A stretch of 64,000 nucleotides of DNA from Astrocystis sublimbata. Lineage: Eukaryota > Ascomycota > Sordariomycetes > Xylariales > Xylariaceae. Within the stretch, counting starts at the first letter, position 1, and every line of letters begins with the position of its first letter. Both the position numbers and the translations under genes were made by a program. Below are positions 35,754 to 50,054 of this stretch, piece after piece. The stretch covers positions 124,001 through 188,000 of the forward strand of contig JAJNNY010000003.1 of the NCBI GenBank assembly GCA_022453515.1, read 5' to 3'. The notes under the pieces were generated by a model, which was given only the letters and a program-made list of their open reading frames with translations, was not told the origin of the DNA and ran no database searches.

Positions 35754-38700
35754 CCATTGGAGCGACCTTGAGAGTACGGATAAAGCCCCCCAGGATGTAC
35801 ATATGCGATTCGCTCGCTCGTATGTGCTTCGCATCCCGCACGCATTGATGTTTAGGCCTGTAGAATAACATCAATGGTTGGGTCACATGCCAAGTATTGG
35901 ACAAAAAGAAGGTATAGGCATACCATATTGCACCAATGAAACATCGGAGGCATGGATTGTCACAGAATGCCACCTCCCTTAAGCCGAAGAGAATCCTGAT
36001 GAACGATGATATTGGTAGGTACAATTGCCAAAAGACACCAATATGACGAAAAACTATCTACATCATACCACCGCGGGGTTAGATACGCTTGAAGAACATA
36101 CTGTAGACGTAGTCCAAAAATAGACTCGCATCATGGCCCTACAATGCCAGCAGCCAGGAAACGAAATCCTAAAGACATTGGGCACCAACAGGTGTGCGGC
36201 AAACTTTACCCCTTGTCATCGCAACGTTATCCGTATTCAGCCCTTAAATCATCCTTGCAAAATTTGGGGAAGATGCCTGCTCAGGTTCATCTGACGAAAT
36301 CCCAAGAACGAAGGATTGCCGGGCATAGTTGCGGGCTTTTTCAAGCATTTGCTCCAGTACACATACACTGCCTCGACTGCTACGTATTTCTTGTACCAGT
36401 CACCGGGAACGAAGAAGGGGCTAGAGACCACTATGGTAGGAGATCTGCCTGTGAAGCTAAAAGTAAGGCATGTAAGCGTGGCTAACCCGGCGCCAATCTT
36501 ACGGTCCCCAGTCGAGACTGCCATTTACAGCACCAAACAACCAGGGTCCGGCATGGTGGACCAGGTGCGCCAGATGTGACATTTCTCTGGATCCGATATA
36601 TCGCTTGGAAATAACTGCCACCCCCGAAAATAACAAAATCGCAGGGGTGAGGCTGGGAACAGACCTGGTGCCTGGGAAACTGTTTGAAGAATGTTTGTGT
36701 ATTCTTCATGGAGTTACGAGATCATCGCTTTCGCAACGAACGCATGCAATAACGTTTGAACAAGGCATTATGTGGTTTACCGGGCCGGTCGAAACCCCCA
36801 CAAATGGCTATTGATGTTTTGGCGAGAGCCCCGGACGGGTATCTACATACCGTTACGCGGCGTCAAGGAGTAGCAAATAGCCTGGCTGGCACCTACACCG
36901 CTTTTGCACGTTGTTATGCAAACAATTGTTTTCGCCGACCTCGTCTACATATTGATCCATGGCATCCATGGTTGATTTCACAGTGGCTTGAAGGGCTGAA
37001 CTCCCGAGGCGCTCACCCTAGTCCTACTTCGATGAGTAAACATACAATCCATGGGAAGCATTGGTCAACATATCAAGAAGCTTGAGTTTCAAATCGATTA
37101 TGGTCCCACAAGATAGATTGCCATGCACGCAAGTTGTCAAGGCTAGTATTGTATCACCCTTCTTACTGCCTGTGAAGACAGTAAATGGTCATCATTGTAG
37201 GTAGCACAACTGGCAGGGAGAGCCGGTCTCACATGTTGGTTTGGTCTAAGTTTCTTTTGTCTCCACGATAGAGGCTTGCATGATGACTGAGTTCTGGAAA
37301 GACTACGAGTGAGACATGCATGCGTCACCGATTAGGTACCTGATCTATACACACTGATACCATTATCATGAGAAGTTGAGGTTTGAGAATTCTCTAACGG
37401 AATTCTTAGGCGTATCAGAAACAAGCAGAAGTTGTCTTGCTGTTCGCCTAGCTATACGAGTAGGTATTTTGAATTACATTCATGTATAAATCACTCACAA
37501 TGGAGTATATGTAAACGTTGTTACATTGCAGTATGATCCACATCCTTGGTCCATCTGGTGTATGCGCGAGTAGCGAAGGTACTCTAGCTCGACAACTGTA
37601 CTACCCGGGGTGTTGGGGTACTTTCTATATTGCAGACTGCAATTGACTAGATAAACTTACTCTGAAGTTTGTGATACATCAATTCAGTTCTCCATTTGCT
37701 TCTTACTGCAATACTTGTCTCACCTGATGCTGCAAAGCATGACACGGCAGGCATCTGCAAAGCAATTCGCCAACGCACATAGTCTTCCCATACAATTCCC
37801 ACCACCCGGTTGCAACTTTTGAGTTCAGTTAGTCCATAATGTGTGAAGCACAGTTGATAAATTCACCTGCCTTGAGTACTTGAGGTACTGTGGCTGGAAT
37901 TTAGACATGTTGCTGATAAGGCGCCAAAATCCCAACCGGTAGGTAACGGGAAGGAACGAGACGGTGACTCTATCTTGGAATTTGTATTCTACGAAACGAC
38001 CTGCTGCATTTGGTATTTTTTACGTGTTTTGATATACTATCCTAGGCCGAGGCATTAAGACCTAAATAACACCATGAATACATGTTTGCTAAGCCAGAGA
38101 ACGAGCGGATACCATCGTAACACTCTTGAGAAATATCGGGTGTCTATCCGCGGTTAAATCGCATGTCCTAACGTCATATCCACTTCAATGCTCATTGTTA
38201 TTATTTTATCAAGCGCGACAGGCGATAAATAATATCCCTTTTTCCCACATACTATGTACATCCAACAAAAGACCTAGTCGAGTAGATATTGGTAGGCGAC
38301 AATTGGATACCTTGTTATTTTACTGTTTGCATGGTGACAATCAAAGGCAACTTGCATTATCGGATATCAGCATGTCATGATGACTGATGTATGCACGACT
38401 TCGCAAACTTTACTTGAACCCCGCGGGAAGGAAATTCCAAGGTTACAGGGGGTGATGGGTAAGAGTCTGGATATACATGTAGAAGTACAACTCTCGCACT
38501 CAGCCAAGAGGTAAGTATTACCTTCCATTGTATAGCCTCAGGTGCTGAGCTGAGCTGGCCTGGTTGCGTCGCAATGCCAAACAAGCAAATCAAAAAGCCT
38601 CGTTCATCTGTGTACCTATTCTAAGCACCTCGCGACTGTTACCTGTATCAGTTCTGGGAAAGCAAGATGAACCAATCTTTCCTCATTCTGCCATTTTGCC

Positions 38701-41700
38701 CATCTCGCTAATGATGCTCTATGGCCCTTGTTTTTTTGATTTGTGAACACACTTGCAGTGTAAAATCTGTAAGCAATACTGCAGGGACTGTGGTGCATTG
38801 AAAAGAAAAGAAATGATATGTGACAAGTTAGTTATACACCAATCGTATATCCCAGATAAGTCCACTTCGTGGGGTACGAGGGGTCAACGAAAAACCACCA
38901 CATCTGAAGTCATTTCGGTTATCGGACGCATCCAACAGCACTAGTTACCAAGAACCGGATTGTCGTAATTCTCCAAAGGCCGATGCTAGCCATGTCGCCT
39001 GGAAGTCTGGAGGTAAAAACCAAAGTCTCCAGAAATTGCACAGGTTCGACAAGGGGCACAGGTGATGGCATGTGTGGCAGGCCTCAGGGGGCTCGGGGGG
39101 TAACGCGCAGGCACCCCAACATTGCGCTATTGGCACCCATACATATAGCCGCAGGAGCAAGTAATAGTTCAGAACGAGGAGATATGGGATGGTCACATAC
39201 TACTTAGGTAGTCCCTCATTCTTCTCTAGGGAGGTAAGAAGGTTTACTGATGTAGTATCAACGTTTCGAAAACCCGCCTTTGGATGGCACTGAGGTCACA
39301 AGAACGCAGTAGCGCATCTCAGCATATGCAGTAGGCAGTCATCGGTGGTCCGACAGTGAGATTCACGGATCAATTCGAACCAATATTAGCCAACCCGTGG
39401 TTGACAGATTGAATTGGGGGCCGGAGAACAGACACCCTGGCCGACCCGTAGACCCGTAAGCCTGGTTAACTGCGGCTTGCCTCTAGGCACCCCAAACACT
39501 TTAACAACTGCAGATGCGTCCCTTCAGTGGCTGCTTCTTTTGCAGGCTGGATTCACCGTGGTTGGCGCAATGCCCGGCGAGCGGTCATGTATATGCACAT
39601 GTTGTATGTTTCGTATGTACCTATCGCACGCATGCAATGGCTCGAGTGGTCTAGAGACAAAGCTAGAGAGAAACATCTTAGACGCAATTGTAATCGTTGA
39701 GAACAGTTAAATGTCTTAGCTTGTAAATGGATTTTGCAAGGGCCCATTTCCTCAGAGACACAGGTTTGAGATTTGGTGCCAGTGCATAGTAACGAGGACA
39801 ACCGTTTGTAAAACCGACGGTTCGTTTATAGGGAGGATATGGAATGCGCAACTTACCATCAACTACAGCAAAAAGAGGGCGGCTTATTGTGTGTGTAGCG
39901 CTGGTACCAGATCCCTCAACAAACGCAATCTGTCGTGGTAGTGCCACTGCGACAACCCGTCCTCTGCGTGCAGTCTAGCTGCATGTCGCGACCGCATAAC
40001 ACAGGAATGTTATCGTTATTATGCCTCCATGTGGCGCACCGACCGAACCGACTTGAGATGGCAACCGGAATATGTAGGCGAAGAGTGTGACAATGATAGT
40101 GGATGGGAGACTGCGTGTTGAGCTAAGTGTGACAATTAACTGAGCCGCATGCCCGCCTGCTCAGGATCGAAGGAACCACGTTGTTGGAGCCCTGCTTGCG
40201 GCTGTACATGGTGTATTTCAAGTGCTTGCTTGATGTCCCAGCCAAAGGGCCATTGGTTGGAACACAATATTGCCCTTATTCCAAACATGCCTCTGGAGAT
40301 CTCACAATTCAGAGGCACAGTTGATGTGGGGCACGTTGTCGCTCAGTTAAAGCCATTTCTTGAAGATTGCTCCAACATATCTGTGTGTGGCATTCCCGCA
40401 AGCCGTCGGGCGTAACGAACCCCATCTGTGCGTGAGTGGCGTGGAGGAGCGAGGTTCTTCCTTGACCAAGCACGGTGCAAAATTTTTCAGCTCGGCAACA
40501 TATTGATCACGGTGGCTTTCTGGCTGACACCCGGCACGTGTGCGGGACTGTCTTACCTTTCCTGCCTCTGAAGGTGTAATGTGATACATATGCAACCATT
40601 TTGTGCGACGAAGAAGCCAAGGAACTTTTTGCTTGATTCGTGTTTGAGACATTGCTACCATGAGTAAGCCTCCACTACATCTTGATACAAGGGCGGCCCC
40701 AAAACATACCTTCGAACACTAGTGATTTGTGTAGAGATCTCTCATGGGAATGAAGTATCAAATTTGAATATCTACTCTTCCATGTTTGAGCTAGACTCTA
40801 AAAGTCTCGTCCCCGAAGTGACCCAAGAGTACTGACCATCGTCAATTACAACCGGACCTGGGGCAGTTTAGACATTCGACTCTGAAGTGCGACAGCTATT
40901 GAGGCTGGGCCATGGGTCTACGATTCAATATCGATTTCCCTAAGTCCTGAGAGTGTCTTTAGGGGTCACAATGGAGATGACGATGAACACGGCAGTATCC
41001 ATTTGCTACCCACATGAAGAACAAGGAAGTGGCTCGAGAGTGTCTCCAGTACAAAACTTTGGAGTAGTCTTAGAAAAAAGTCTACCAAAGAAGACATTGA
41101 GGGTCCCTTCAATCTGGATCATAGGTGACATTGCCTGCTTGATTTGAATGATGTAATGTCTGACACCAGACTGATGAAGACGTCCATCGATCTTCATTCG
41201 AATAGACTTGTTTCAAATATGTTACGCCTCCAAGTCTTACCAGGGGAAGCCAGCTATGGGGAGAGGCGCTCAGACCGCACCGTTCTAACCCCGGGTTTGG
41301 GCTGCATCATCTTTATCTGGCTTTAATACGTCAGAAAGCGTGCTACATAAGCATAACTGATCGGTGACCTACTGATGATAATCATATGTTACCTACTGTG
41401 GCAGTGAGGCTACGTACTTAGTGATGGATAAATACGAGAGTTTGGTGGCATGATCAGAACTGCATACTTATTTTATGCTGCCAACTATGCGCTCTCTCTT
41501 GGAGAATGATAGGCTCCTATAAAATCCATATTCACTTGTAGGGTCCTGTGAGATAACGTACAGCCAACTACCGTAGCTAATACGGCTGGCTCTTCGGGAT
41601 TTGCTTTGCGGGTCCACCTCAAAGTTCCCGGTGGTAAATCATAGATTGATCAGCATTTCGGGTACCAATTTGACTACCTAGGCCCTAGGCCCCTAGGTAG

Positions 41701-44326
41701 CTACTGGGGAGAGCCCTGAAAGCAGTCGCCTTTCGATGGCAGTCAGAGATCTGCAGTATATGGTAATTGACTCTACAGGTTGCGTACCTATTTTGCGTCT
41801 GTATTGCTTTGAACACTTGATTCTCGCCCACATTGAGGTTGAGATCGTGCGTGCGCGTCAATCTTCATGGCCAATCAACACTGAATTGAGACACAGTGCT
41901 GGATAGCTACCGTATGATAATTGCTAACCTGCAAGAGTGTCCGTGATCTGTAGCGTCACGGCTTTGCTCTAGGCATACTACATGTGCAGCACGAGTATGA
42001 ATATCCACATTGTTGATGTCCATAAGTGGCTAGAGAGGAGTTCGTTCACCGTTTGCTCCACAGCAAAAAGCCTGTAAATACATCGACCTCTTGGCGTTAT
42101 CTCATTAACGAAAAAAGTGATTACAACTGCCACCTTTGAGCCCAGTGAGCATATTCTCATCATTCGCCAGCAGTGAGAATTGAAGCTGCGGTGGCAAAGG
42201 ATCTCGTAACTCTCAATGCGGTCCAGCTGAGATAAGCTCCTTAACCCTTTCTCATCAAAGTTTTTAACGACATGACTCGGCTACCCTGTTCTTAAGCAAA
42301 TGTTTAAGTATACTTGTATCGTTGAGCATGTCGGAGCTAGCACCAGCCACGCAGAATCGACCCATGGTTGCACTGAAGAAGATCTGCACTTACGGGACTG
42401 TTACAACTGAATGTGGATATGTCTGCTCTCTACGTACGAGTAAGTATGTCCGCTCTATCTCACGTTGAGGTATGGAGACTAATATGTGTACACGTACTCG
42501 TACGCCGACCGTTGTACAAGAGGTTCCGTGAGTGTTTGCCTCAAACATCGTGGCTCTGCAGAGTGTCCACATCGGCTATACGGCAGACTTATACTTTTTA
42601 AGCTAGTCCTTACAATCCGAAGGCTAGTCCTTGCGATTGATGAACAGAATACTACACAGCATAATGGGGCCACGAAAACCCCGAGTTATATCATCATGCT
42701 CTAATATCGTAAGGTTCATAGTAGTTGCAATAACACCCAACTCCTAAGAATAGTTCTAAAGTAGTGTTGTCAATATGTAGTACTCCCCGAACAAAGCTGA
42801 AGGTGCTCTGGATGATTGTCTTACCACTTACTTTACACAAATAATAAATCCTATCTATAACGCTCCGGGGTAGCTACAGGTACCTACCTACCTTGTAAAA
42901 CCTGAGTCCTGTCTGGGTGAAGAATTAACAGTGACTTCCAATAGCACCCAGGTGCCAGGTACCTAGGTGCTAGGTAGATGATAGGAAGATGCTGGGCAGA
43001 AACCGGACTAGCGAGATAGGAGACCTTGGCTACTCGACTACCTGGGCAGTGCGCCACAACCGTCCGCCCCTGCAGACACCAAGGACGGAAATTGACAATA
43101 CACCTATCGTAACTACGTACATAGTCACTAGCATAGGTATACTCACGATTGCGGATAATTGTACATAGTTGGAAACCTGTCACAGTTTCAGGAGTAAATT
43201 CGTTCAGCTTCCAATAACTCACATGAAAGTGCGCCGATTGAGAGCATCCGAGCCGGTTACACCCCAAGTATCAGCATTCCCCGTACCCATCTCGCTCATT
43301 TGCTTAGGTCAAAAGGGCCCATGGAGTACTGGTAAACAATCGAATGATGTCTCTCGTTGGTCGATGAAGAAATCGTCTGCCAAGAGACGATAAGACAAAA
43401 GAAATGATCGGTGACTGGCCTCGCTAGCCCGCGCTGCCCACAATGGGCTTGTACACGTGTACTTCGCTGCATTACGTTGATTCACGTGCTCAACAGAGCA
43501 TGCAGTGACTGGGATTCCTAAAATTTGACAGCCGCCCAATGTGCCCATCTGGAACCATTATAACACGGGAAGGCGGGTGAGAGCGGGCTACAGTCTGGGT
43601 CCTTTTTGGATACCTCGCTGGGGTGCCTGTCGAATTGCTTACATACCTAGGTACCTTAGGTAGGTAATTTTTTTTTTACTCTACTGTACATTGTATGTTA
43701 CCCACTGTGTTCTTAATTGCCTGACATGGTTCTGAGAAGCTGGTCGTTATTATGCAACCTGACACCATACCTGCAATTGCATTTACAAAGAAAGGCTGTT
43801 CTGGGCTGCATTGACACGGTAATTGCATATCGATGTGCACACTCACCTGAAGCAGATTCTCAGGGAATCTGTGACAATTGGCCAGAAATTGGTCACACCT
43901 TGCCGCCAATCTTACATCTATGCAAGTCGCTGATTGTGGCAGGCAGCCTGACCATTAGATTCGATCGATACCTAACTACCTAGGTAGATATTCAGCAGTA
44001 CAACAAACAACACTTGTCTCATTAACAATATTTGGTATAGGCTGGAGTTCAACCCACCTGATCTGGCAGGTAGGTATGCATGCATAACTAGAGGCTTTGT
44101 GCCGTTTTTGAGAAAAAGTTCGAGCTTTATACTTGTAGAACTCATGATCAGTTGGGTTGGTTATGAGGGACGCCCAAATCATGGCTGGCCCCCACAACGT
44201 CAGCCCTGAGTTGAGACGCCTAAATCCTGGAGGATTGAGCAGCATGTGCTGATGTCGTGTGAGTGAGCTATAGCTTCCGAGATATCGTCAGTATGTAGAA
44301 CATTACTAACCAATTGCCAACCCGAG

Positions 44327-44466
44327 GATCAAGCATCAAGCATCAAGCATCAAGCATCAAGCATCAAGCATCAAGCATCAAGCATCAAGCATCAAGCATC
44401 AAGCATCAAGCATCAAGCATCAAGCACCAAGCACCAAGCACCAAGCACCAAGCACCAAGCATCAAA
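44327..44466. repeat. Heptamer tandem array (CATCAAG)n, 20 units
   Basis: Twenty consecutive 7-nt units: one GATCAAG (44327-44333), thirteen exact CATCAAG (44334-44424), five CACCAAG (44425-44459) and a terminal CATCAAA (44460-44466). The second variant is homogenised as a block, which fits expansion by slippage or unequal exchange after a single T-to-C change. It is not in a recognisable gene. Confidence 0.97.
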
Positions 44467-47400
44467 CTACACTCGCGAGTAACTTCGCCAGGCTGCCAAG
44501 CCGGGCAGTTGCACCAAAACTCCGTCAAACATTGACACAGGCCGCATCCTCTCAACCCTCTGTGCAACAATCATATAACACAAGAATGTCTAGTCGAGGA
44601 CGTCTTACAAAGAAGAACAAGAAAATCATATGGAACTAGTACGGATAGGAAGCAGCCCATTGACTTTAGAAAACCAACAATGAGATTGCTTCTCGGTAAA
44701 GGCGTAGATTTCATGTTTGAGCCGATTACTTGCTACATATGCTGCAAACTCTCACAGTCTGGTGTGGAGAAGATCAATTGTTTAAATGGTCTTGTCTGCA
44801 CAGCCGCAGCATACCGCATGTTTGTAGTCGCTCAGCTGAAGCCACCCCTTCCTTGGCCAAGCGACCGTACGGTAGTATCTGGTGGGCTACGATATCTCCG
44901 TACATGTAGGTATGCATCACCATTTAATTCTTCGATGCCTTGCGTTGGGGACCATGCAGGTGCAGGTGGCCTGATGTCGTTAAGTTGCAATGAATTTGCC
45001 GTTGCCGTGATCCACTGGCGAACAAGTCTCTCTCTCGATTGTACGCATAAGCAGCCATCTCCATAGACCCATGAACCAATGGAGAGCGACGAGCATACCA
45101 TACTCAGTACAGTGACCTTCTCAGTCCCTTGTCCCCATGAGCAGGATCGCGATAGGCTCCGCTGCGGTCACGACTGCACGCAAAAATGCCGCTTCCAACA
45201 GTGTCGGAGCAAGGACCGAACCACACCAGCCGAGCAGCCTTGCCCGTCTTCTCCGCCTGCTCTGCGTTTCCTTTCTGGTTCAGGACGTATTCCGGCGTGG
45301 GTAGAGAACGCAGCTTTTCAAATTTGCATTTACATGTACTTAGGTACTATCTGGTAGGTACATAGTGACGGTACTACCGACATTGTACGGATAATTGAGC
45401 TGTGGTGCCACGGACCTCGGCCGACTCTACTGTAGATGTCTAGACGTCCTCCCCCCACCTACCACCGCCAATCTACCGTACCAAACTAGTCCCAAGTTAC
45501 TACGCATATTCTTACCCTGTCTGTGGAAGTGCCGGGCAAGATGGAGACAAGATGGAGACGAGATGGAGAGTGTGCATCTGTTCTAGCCTCGTCCAAATGC
45601 CCCCAAAGATGCGCATCTTTGCCGTATTCAACCCATCTCTGACCTGTCCACAGAGAATACTGCACACACTAACAGACCGGACCAGCGAAACTCCATCGGT
45701 TTTCGAAGAAGCTTGTACATACAGTAGCATAATCGGAACTTCATATGCCGAAGTACGGGCTCAATGTAATACATTATATCAGGCGTTGCTCGAGTCAGGC
45801 ATTCCACCCTGATGCCCCGTTTGATACGGATTGGGCAGTGTGTTTCTGCATCACCACCGCCTCACCCTTTCCTGTTGTATCTTCACTAGGGCCAATTCCT
45901 ACGAAAGAATGTACCTACGATGAAAGCTCGGAGTAGCGAGCGGCTGGTCGAAGGTCAGTTGATGCTGTGCCAAGCCTGTGGGGTTCATCCATGGCCGCCA
46001 ACCGGTCGTATTACATTTCAAAAGAAAATCCGATGACACGATAATTCACACGGAAATGGGCATGATAGTATTCTGCAACGGAGAACTGTCTACCAAGTAG
46101 ATGACGCCAAAACATTGCATCTGTGCTTGCACATTTTCTGACGAGCCTGGGGTTTGAAGACGTTGCTCAGGCTGGGGGATGCCAAAATAGATTTTTGAAT
46201 AGGACATGTATCACTCAATCACCTTCAAGCTGCTCCATCTATCTGGGCCTGCGTCATACATTAACGAACTCAACTCAAGCTACCTACCTCTGCGGTGGTT
46301 GAACAGTACATGGACAATGGATCCATTACAGACTGTATAAAAGTATCAACTACTACCTAGACTGCCTTTGGCCAACAGCTGCATTACGATCACCAGGTTG
46401 ATCCAATTGACCAACAGTTTCTGTGTCGGGGGCATTGGGGGCATCAACCTTATTCCCATAATCGTTTTTCCATAAGGCAGTTAGTAGATGGAGGGTAATA
46501 ATTCTGTCACGTTGACCTACTGTCGCGATCGTTGGCATGCTCGCGTACAAGTACACGGCTTTTTGCCTCGGAGCCAAATGCACGGTTCTGCCAGCTTCTT
46601 AGTGCTGACCACCAACGAACCATCTGACTGCACTTGGTATATTGATAGGTCAAGTATCATGTGAGCAGGTATGTTGTTACTAATGCACTCGGACGATTGA
46701 AGATCTCCAGCACGGCCGACTGTCTGGTCGCCTCAACGGCCACCCTCATTCCCATCGTGCCGTACCGGAAGAAGCTCTATTTTGACTCACCGCTTCTCAC
46801 CCAGCCCCACGAACAAGACAACAGACAACAATGAGGGCGAGGTCGACACTAGTAGACACGTAATATGCTCCTCTCTGTCACAGCATGGCGTGTAAGGTGC
46901 AAGCGGCACCCTCGAAGACTGTCTCGCCATGGCATTGTGTACACAAGGGCAGAAGTAAGGGTTCATATCGATCGACCACTGGTTCGCTCTCTGTCTGTCG
47001 AAAGCACGAACGAGTGAGATTACAAACGGCTGGACTGCCTACTCGTATGTCACGCGCACGACCTGTGTTATGTCCGTAGTACTCGTACGCTTGGCTAGAT
47101 ATACTGTAGGCTACACGTACAAGTGAGTACTCAGCGAGGTCTGGGACCGTATTGCGCCGTATGACAGCCTAGGGGAGGTGTGGAGGTGAATGGATATGCT
47201 ATTATGGATCTGACCCCCAACATACGTGACTCCGGGCGCGCGAAACCCCATGATGATAGGCACGGCACGTACACGTACAACCTTGAAGCATTGCTCCAGT
47301 CATTCTTGTCCAAAGCAGCTCGAGACGGCCGGGCCCACTTGGGAGCTGCACCCATATGCATCCATCGCGTTGAAGAAGGTAGCGCTACTTCTGGGCATGA

Positions 47401-49570
47401 TGCCACCGACCTTTCCTCATCGGTATGGGTCGATACCCTACTAGGTAAGCTTACTCCCAGCCACGAGTACCTCTTACGGACTCTCGAACGTACTTAGCTA
47501 CTGCAAAAACCGTTACCACCTGGGCAGTGCCAGCTACTCGTACTCGTACTAGGTAATGACCTCCCGTCGTCAGATCTGGAAGTGCTGGCCAGCAGCCCAG
47601 CCACCTGCCCGCGCAGGTACCGGTACCTAGCATCTACACAGTACATGTCGTGGTACCGATGGCATGGCCGTCGCCATTGACCCCTCCTCGTCCACGCCGC
47701 TTATCCTTGACCGGTCATCCTTGTCGAGACTCCTTTGCCGGGCTATCCCAGCCAGTCCCCTGCTCGCCCTCGCTCTTCTATCTGCTTTCTATCTAACGCT
47801 CCTTCAGGCTACAGCATCGACAGCCAACCTCTGCCACTCCGGTCCAGCACACTCACTACCTGAGTACCTAGCTCCAATCATACAACCGTCTTTGACACCA
47901 CCGGGCTGGAGCTTGCAAGTATATCGGTACCTACATGTAGGGAATACTGGGGGGCAACAAGCTCATGAACAAGGCACAAGGCAAAGAAGGGGCACCTGCA
48001 GCACTGCTCGCCAAGCATGGCCGACGACATGGCTCCTCTCTCGAACCTAATCTTCGAAGGCTCATAGTGCACGTCTGCCCCCTGCCTCTGCCAAGACCCG
48101 GATACAGTGTCTGAGTCTGCGCCATGAGTCTACATAGGATATAGTACCTAGGTATAGCTACTACAAGTACCTGTGTACCTACTGCAACGGACCCAAAACG
48201 AACCTAGCGCACTACTAGGTCTAAGTACCTAGTCTAACCAGGCTCGCAGGCCGACCAGGGACCAGGCACGTCAGGGCGAGATCCACAATGGATTGTGCGC
48301 AGTATGCGTCCCGTCAAGGTTCTTTCGGTTCCTCCTCTCCCAGGCCCTGGGGCTTGGGTGGATCGTGCTTGCCATGGTGAGCAGGCTCGGCAGCTCAGGT
48401 CCCCAAGTCCATCTTCGCTTGGTGGACGGGCAGATGACGAGATAGATCCCTGGAGCAAGTCTGGCCAGCCAGGAGCTACTATGTAGCTTCCTTACGCCAG
48501 CTACGCTACCTCCCGACTACCTACCTACATACCTCCATGTACGGAGAGTAGGAGTGGCTAAGTAACTACAGCTATTCGTACCTCACGTACTGTTCACGAA
48601 CCCGTCTGCGCTTCCTCTGCTCTGCTTCTTCTTCTCTCGCCCGCCCGCCCGCCTGCTCTCTCCAGGATCCTCCTACCCTAGCTGAAGCTCTCTGTGCTCG
48701 GGCGTGCAGGCGTGTGTGTGTGGTATATTTGACGTAGGTAGCTTTTGTCCACCACCCACCCTCACTCTACTTGCAGCACGGCTTTTGCTGGCCCCAGCTC
48801 GTACATCATCATCAGCACCACCGTGACATCCCTCTCTCTCCTTACGTACCGAGCTACCTTCGGTAGGTACTCGTACCTCCCACGGGCCTATCTCGACTAC
48901 CTCTCTCCATGTGGGGAGCGTCCATGCAGGACCCAGACGCTGTATTTCTTCCTGGCTTGGCATAGCCTCGAGTACAACGTGCTCTTCGCCCGCTCAGGGT
49001 GGCTACACGGTGGTTCCAAGGTGGCGAGTGGCCTACCAGCATCGACCTATACTTCTACATACATAGTACTATGGGTACTGCCATCCCAGTCGACCGCCGA
49101 GCTTCTGCACCGCGTTTCTCATGATCCAGTCGAGGCCTGTCTATGCCCAACTGCGCACGCTCGCTGATCTCTGCATCTTCGGCTCTAGCTTGGGCTCAGG
49201 CGCTCCTGCGGTGCATATCATATCACGAGCTCTGCTCCCGCACGCAACGACCAGTCTCAGCTTCGTCCAATAGCACCACAGTGACACTAGCACCACCGCT
49301 GGCACGACGGTACATCCAGGCACCCAGCGCGGGCTGTCCAAGACACAGAGTTCTGACAGAGTACATGCGCTAGGAAGGCCCTCGTCGAACAGGGGACTTC
49401 CTTGGTACGGAGCGGGACAGAGACGAGTGACAAGTCGGCAGCTCTCAGTAACGGGCATCATCGTCCAATTTTCCGTCCTCGCCTCCGTCTCCGTCTGGGA
49501 TCGGGTAACGAGTAATACAGCAGCACACCACCTCTCTCTGCTGCTTGCTCACTAGCTGCTCCCTGCGGTT

Positions 49571-49625
49571 ACCACTACTACTACTACCACCAGTACTACT
49601 ACTGCTACCACTACTACTACTACTT
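49571..49625. repeat. (ACT)n microsatellite, imperfect
   Basis: ACT/ACC trinucleotide runs (for example CCACTACTACTACTACC) fill this segment, about 430 nt upstream of the zinc-cluster factor's start. It is followed at 49646-49667 by three copies of CGTGCAA/G. Confidence 0.85.
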
Positions 49626-50054
49626 ATTACCAATTACCACGTCCAGCGTGCAACGTGCAACGTGCAGAGACGTACCATACCTACCTACCTTCTCCGACTC
49701 CCGCACGCCCGTGCTCTACTACGAAACCCAGCTCACCACCCAGCACATAGCACCGAGCGAGAGCACAGCGCAGCACAGTACCGTACTCTGCTCGCTCGCC
49801 TTGCAAGTGGGCATCGCGCAGAGCAAAACCTCCACATCTCAAAGCCAAGGAGAGGCCGGATTCGAGCCGGACGCTCTGGTCTTCGTGCCCGCCGAGGATC
49901 CTCGCTCGTGCTATTAGTCCTCGAGGTCCTCTTTTCCATGGCCACCTCCCCTGATCACGGTTACGTCGTTGTCGAGTTGACCCGTGCTTGTGTTTGGCCA
50001 GCCGCATGACCGCCCGGAGCTTGCAGATAATAACACCGCTCTCCCCAAGCAAGC

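Larger units (their letters stand above)
35754..50054. other. Gene-poor tract of about 14 kb
   Basis: No intact gene could be supported. Most open frames are under 130 codons, lack domains and are not C-ending in codon use. Contents noted: AT-rich stretches (36000-42400), a heptamer tandem array (44327-44466), palindromic CCTAGG clusters (41674-41702, 42875-42975, 43645-43670, 43970-43985, 47555-47640, 48145-48240), a (ACT)n microsatellite (49571-49625) and a GC-richer, CT-rich leader (49500-50054) ahead of the zinc-cluster factor. Weakly coding-like short segments occur on the minus strand at about 36250-36520 and 39680-39947. This may be an old, mutated repeat-rich region. Confidence 0.45.

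Noticed and set aside
44327..44466. CRISPR-like or peptide-repeat interpretation of the heptamer array
   Set aside because: There are no spacers, and the genome is eukaryotic. The frame through it encodes only SSIKHQA-type repetition without a start or gene context, so it is a plain tandem repeat.
47664..48050. Plus-strand frame of 128 codons with a hydrophobic N-terminus (LLALALLSAFYLTLLQ)
   Set aside because: The later half is low-complexity and crosses TAGGTAC repeat motifs. There is no conserved segment or codon bias, so I consider it chance.
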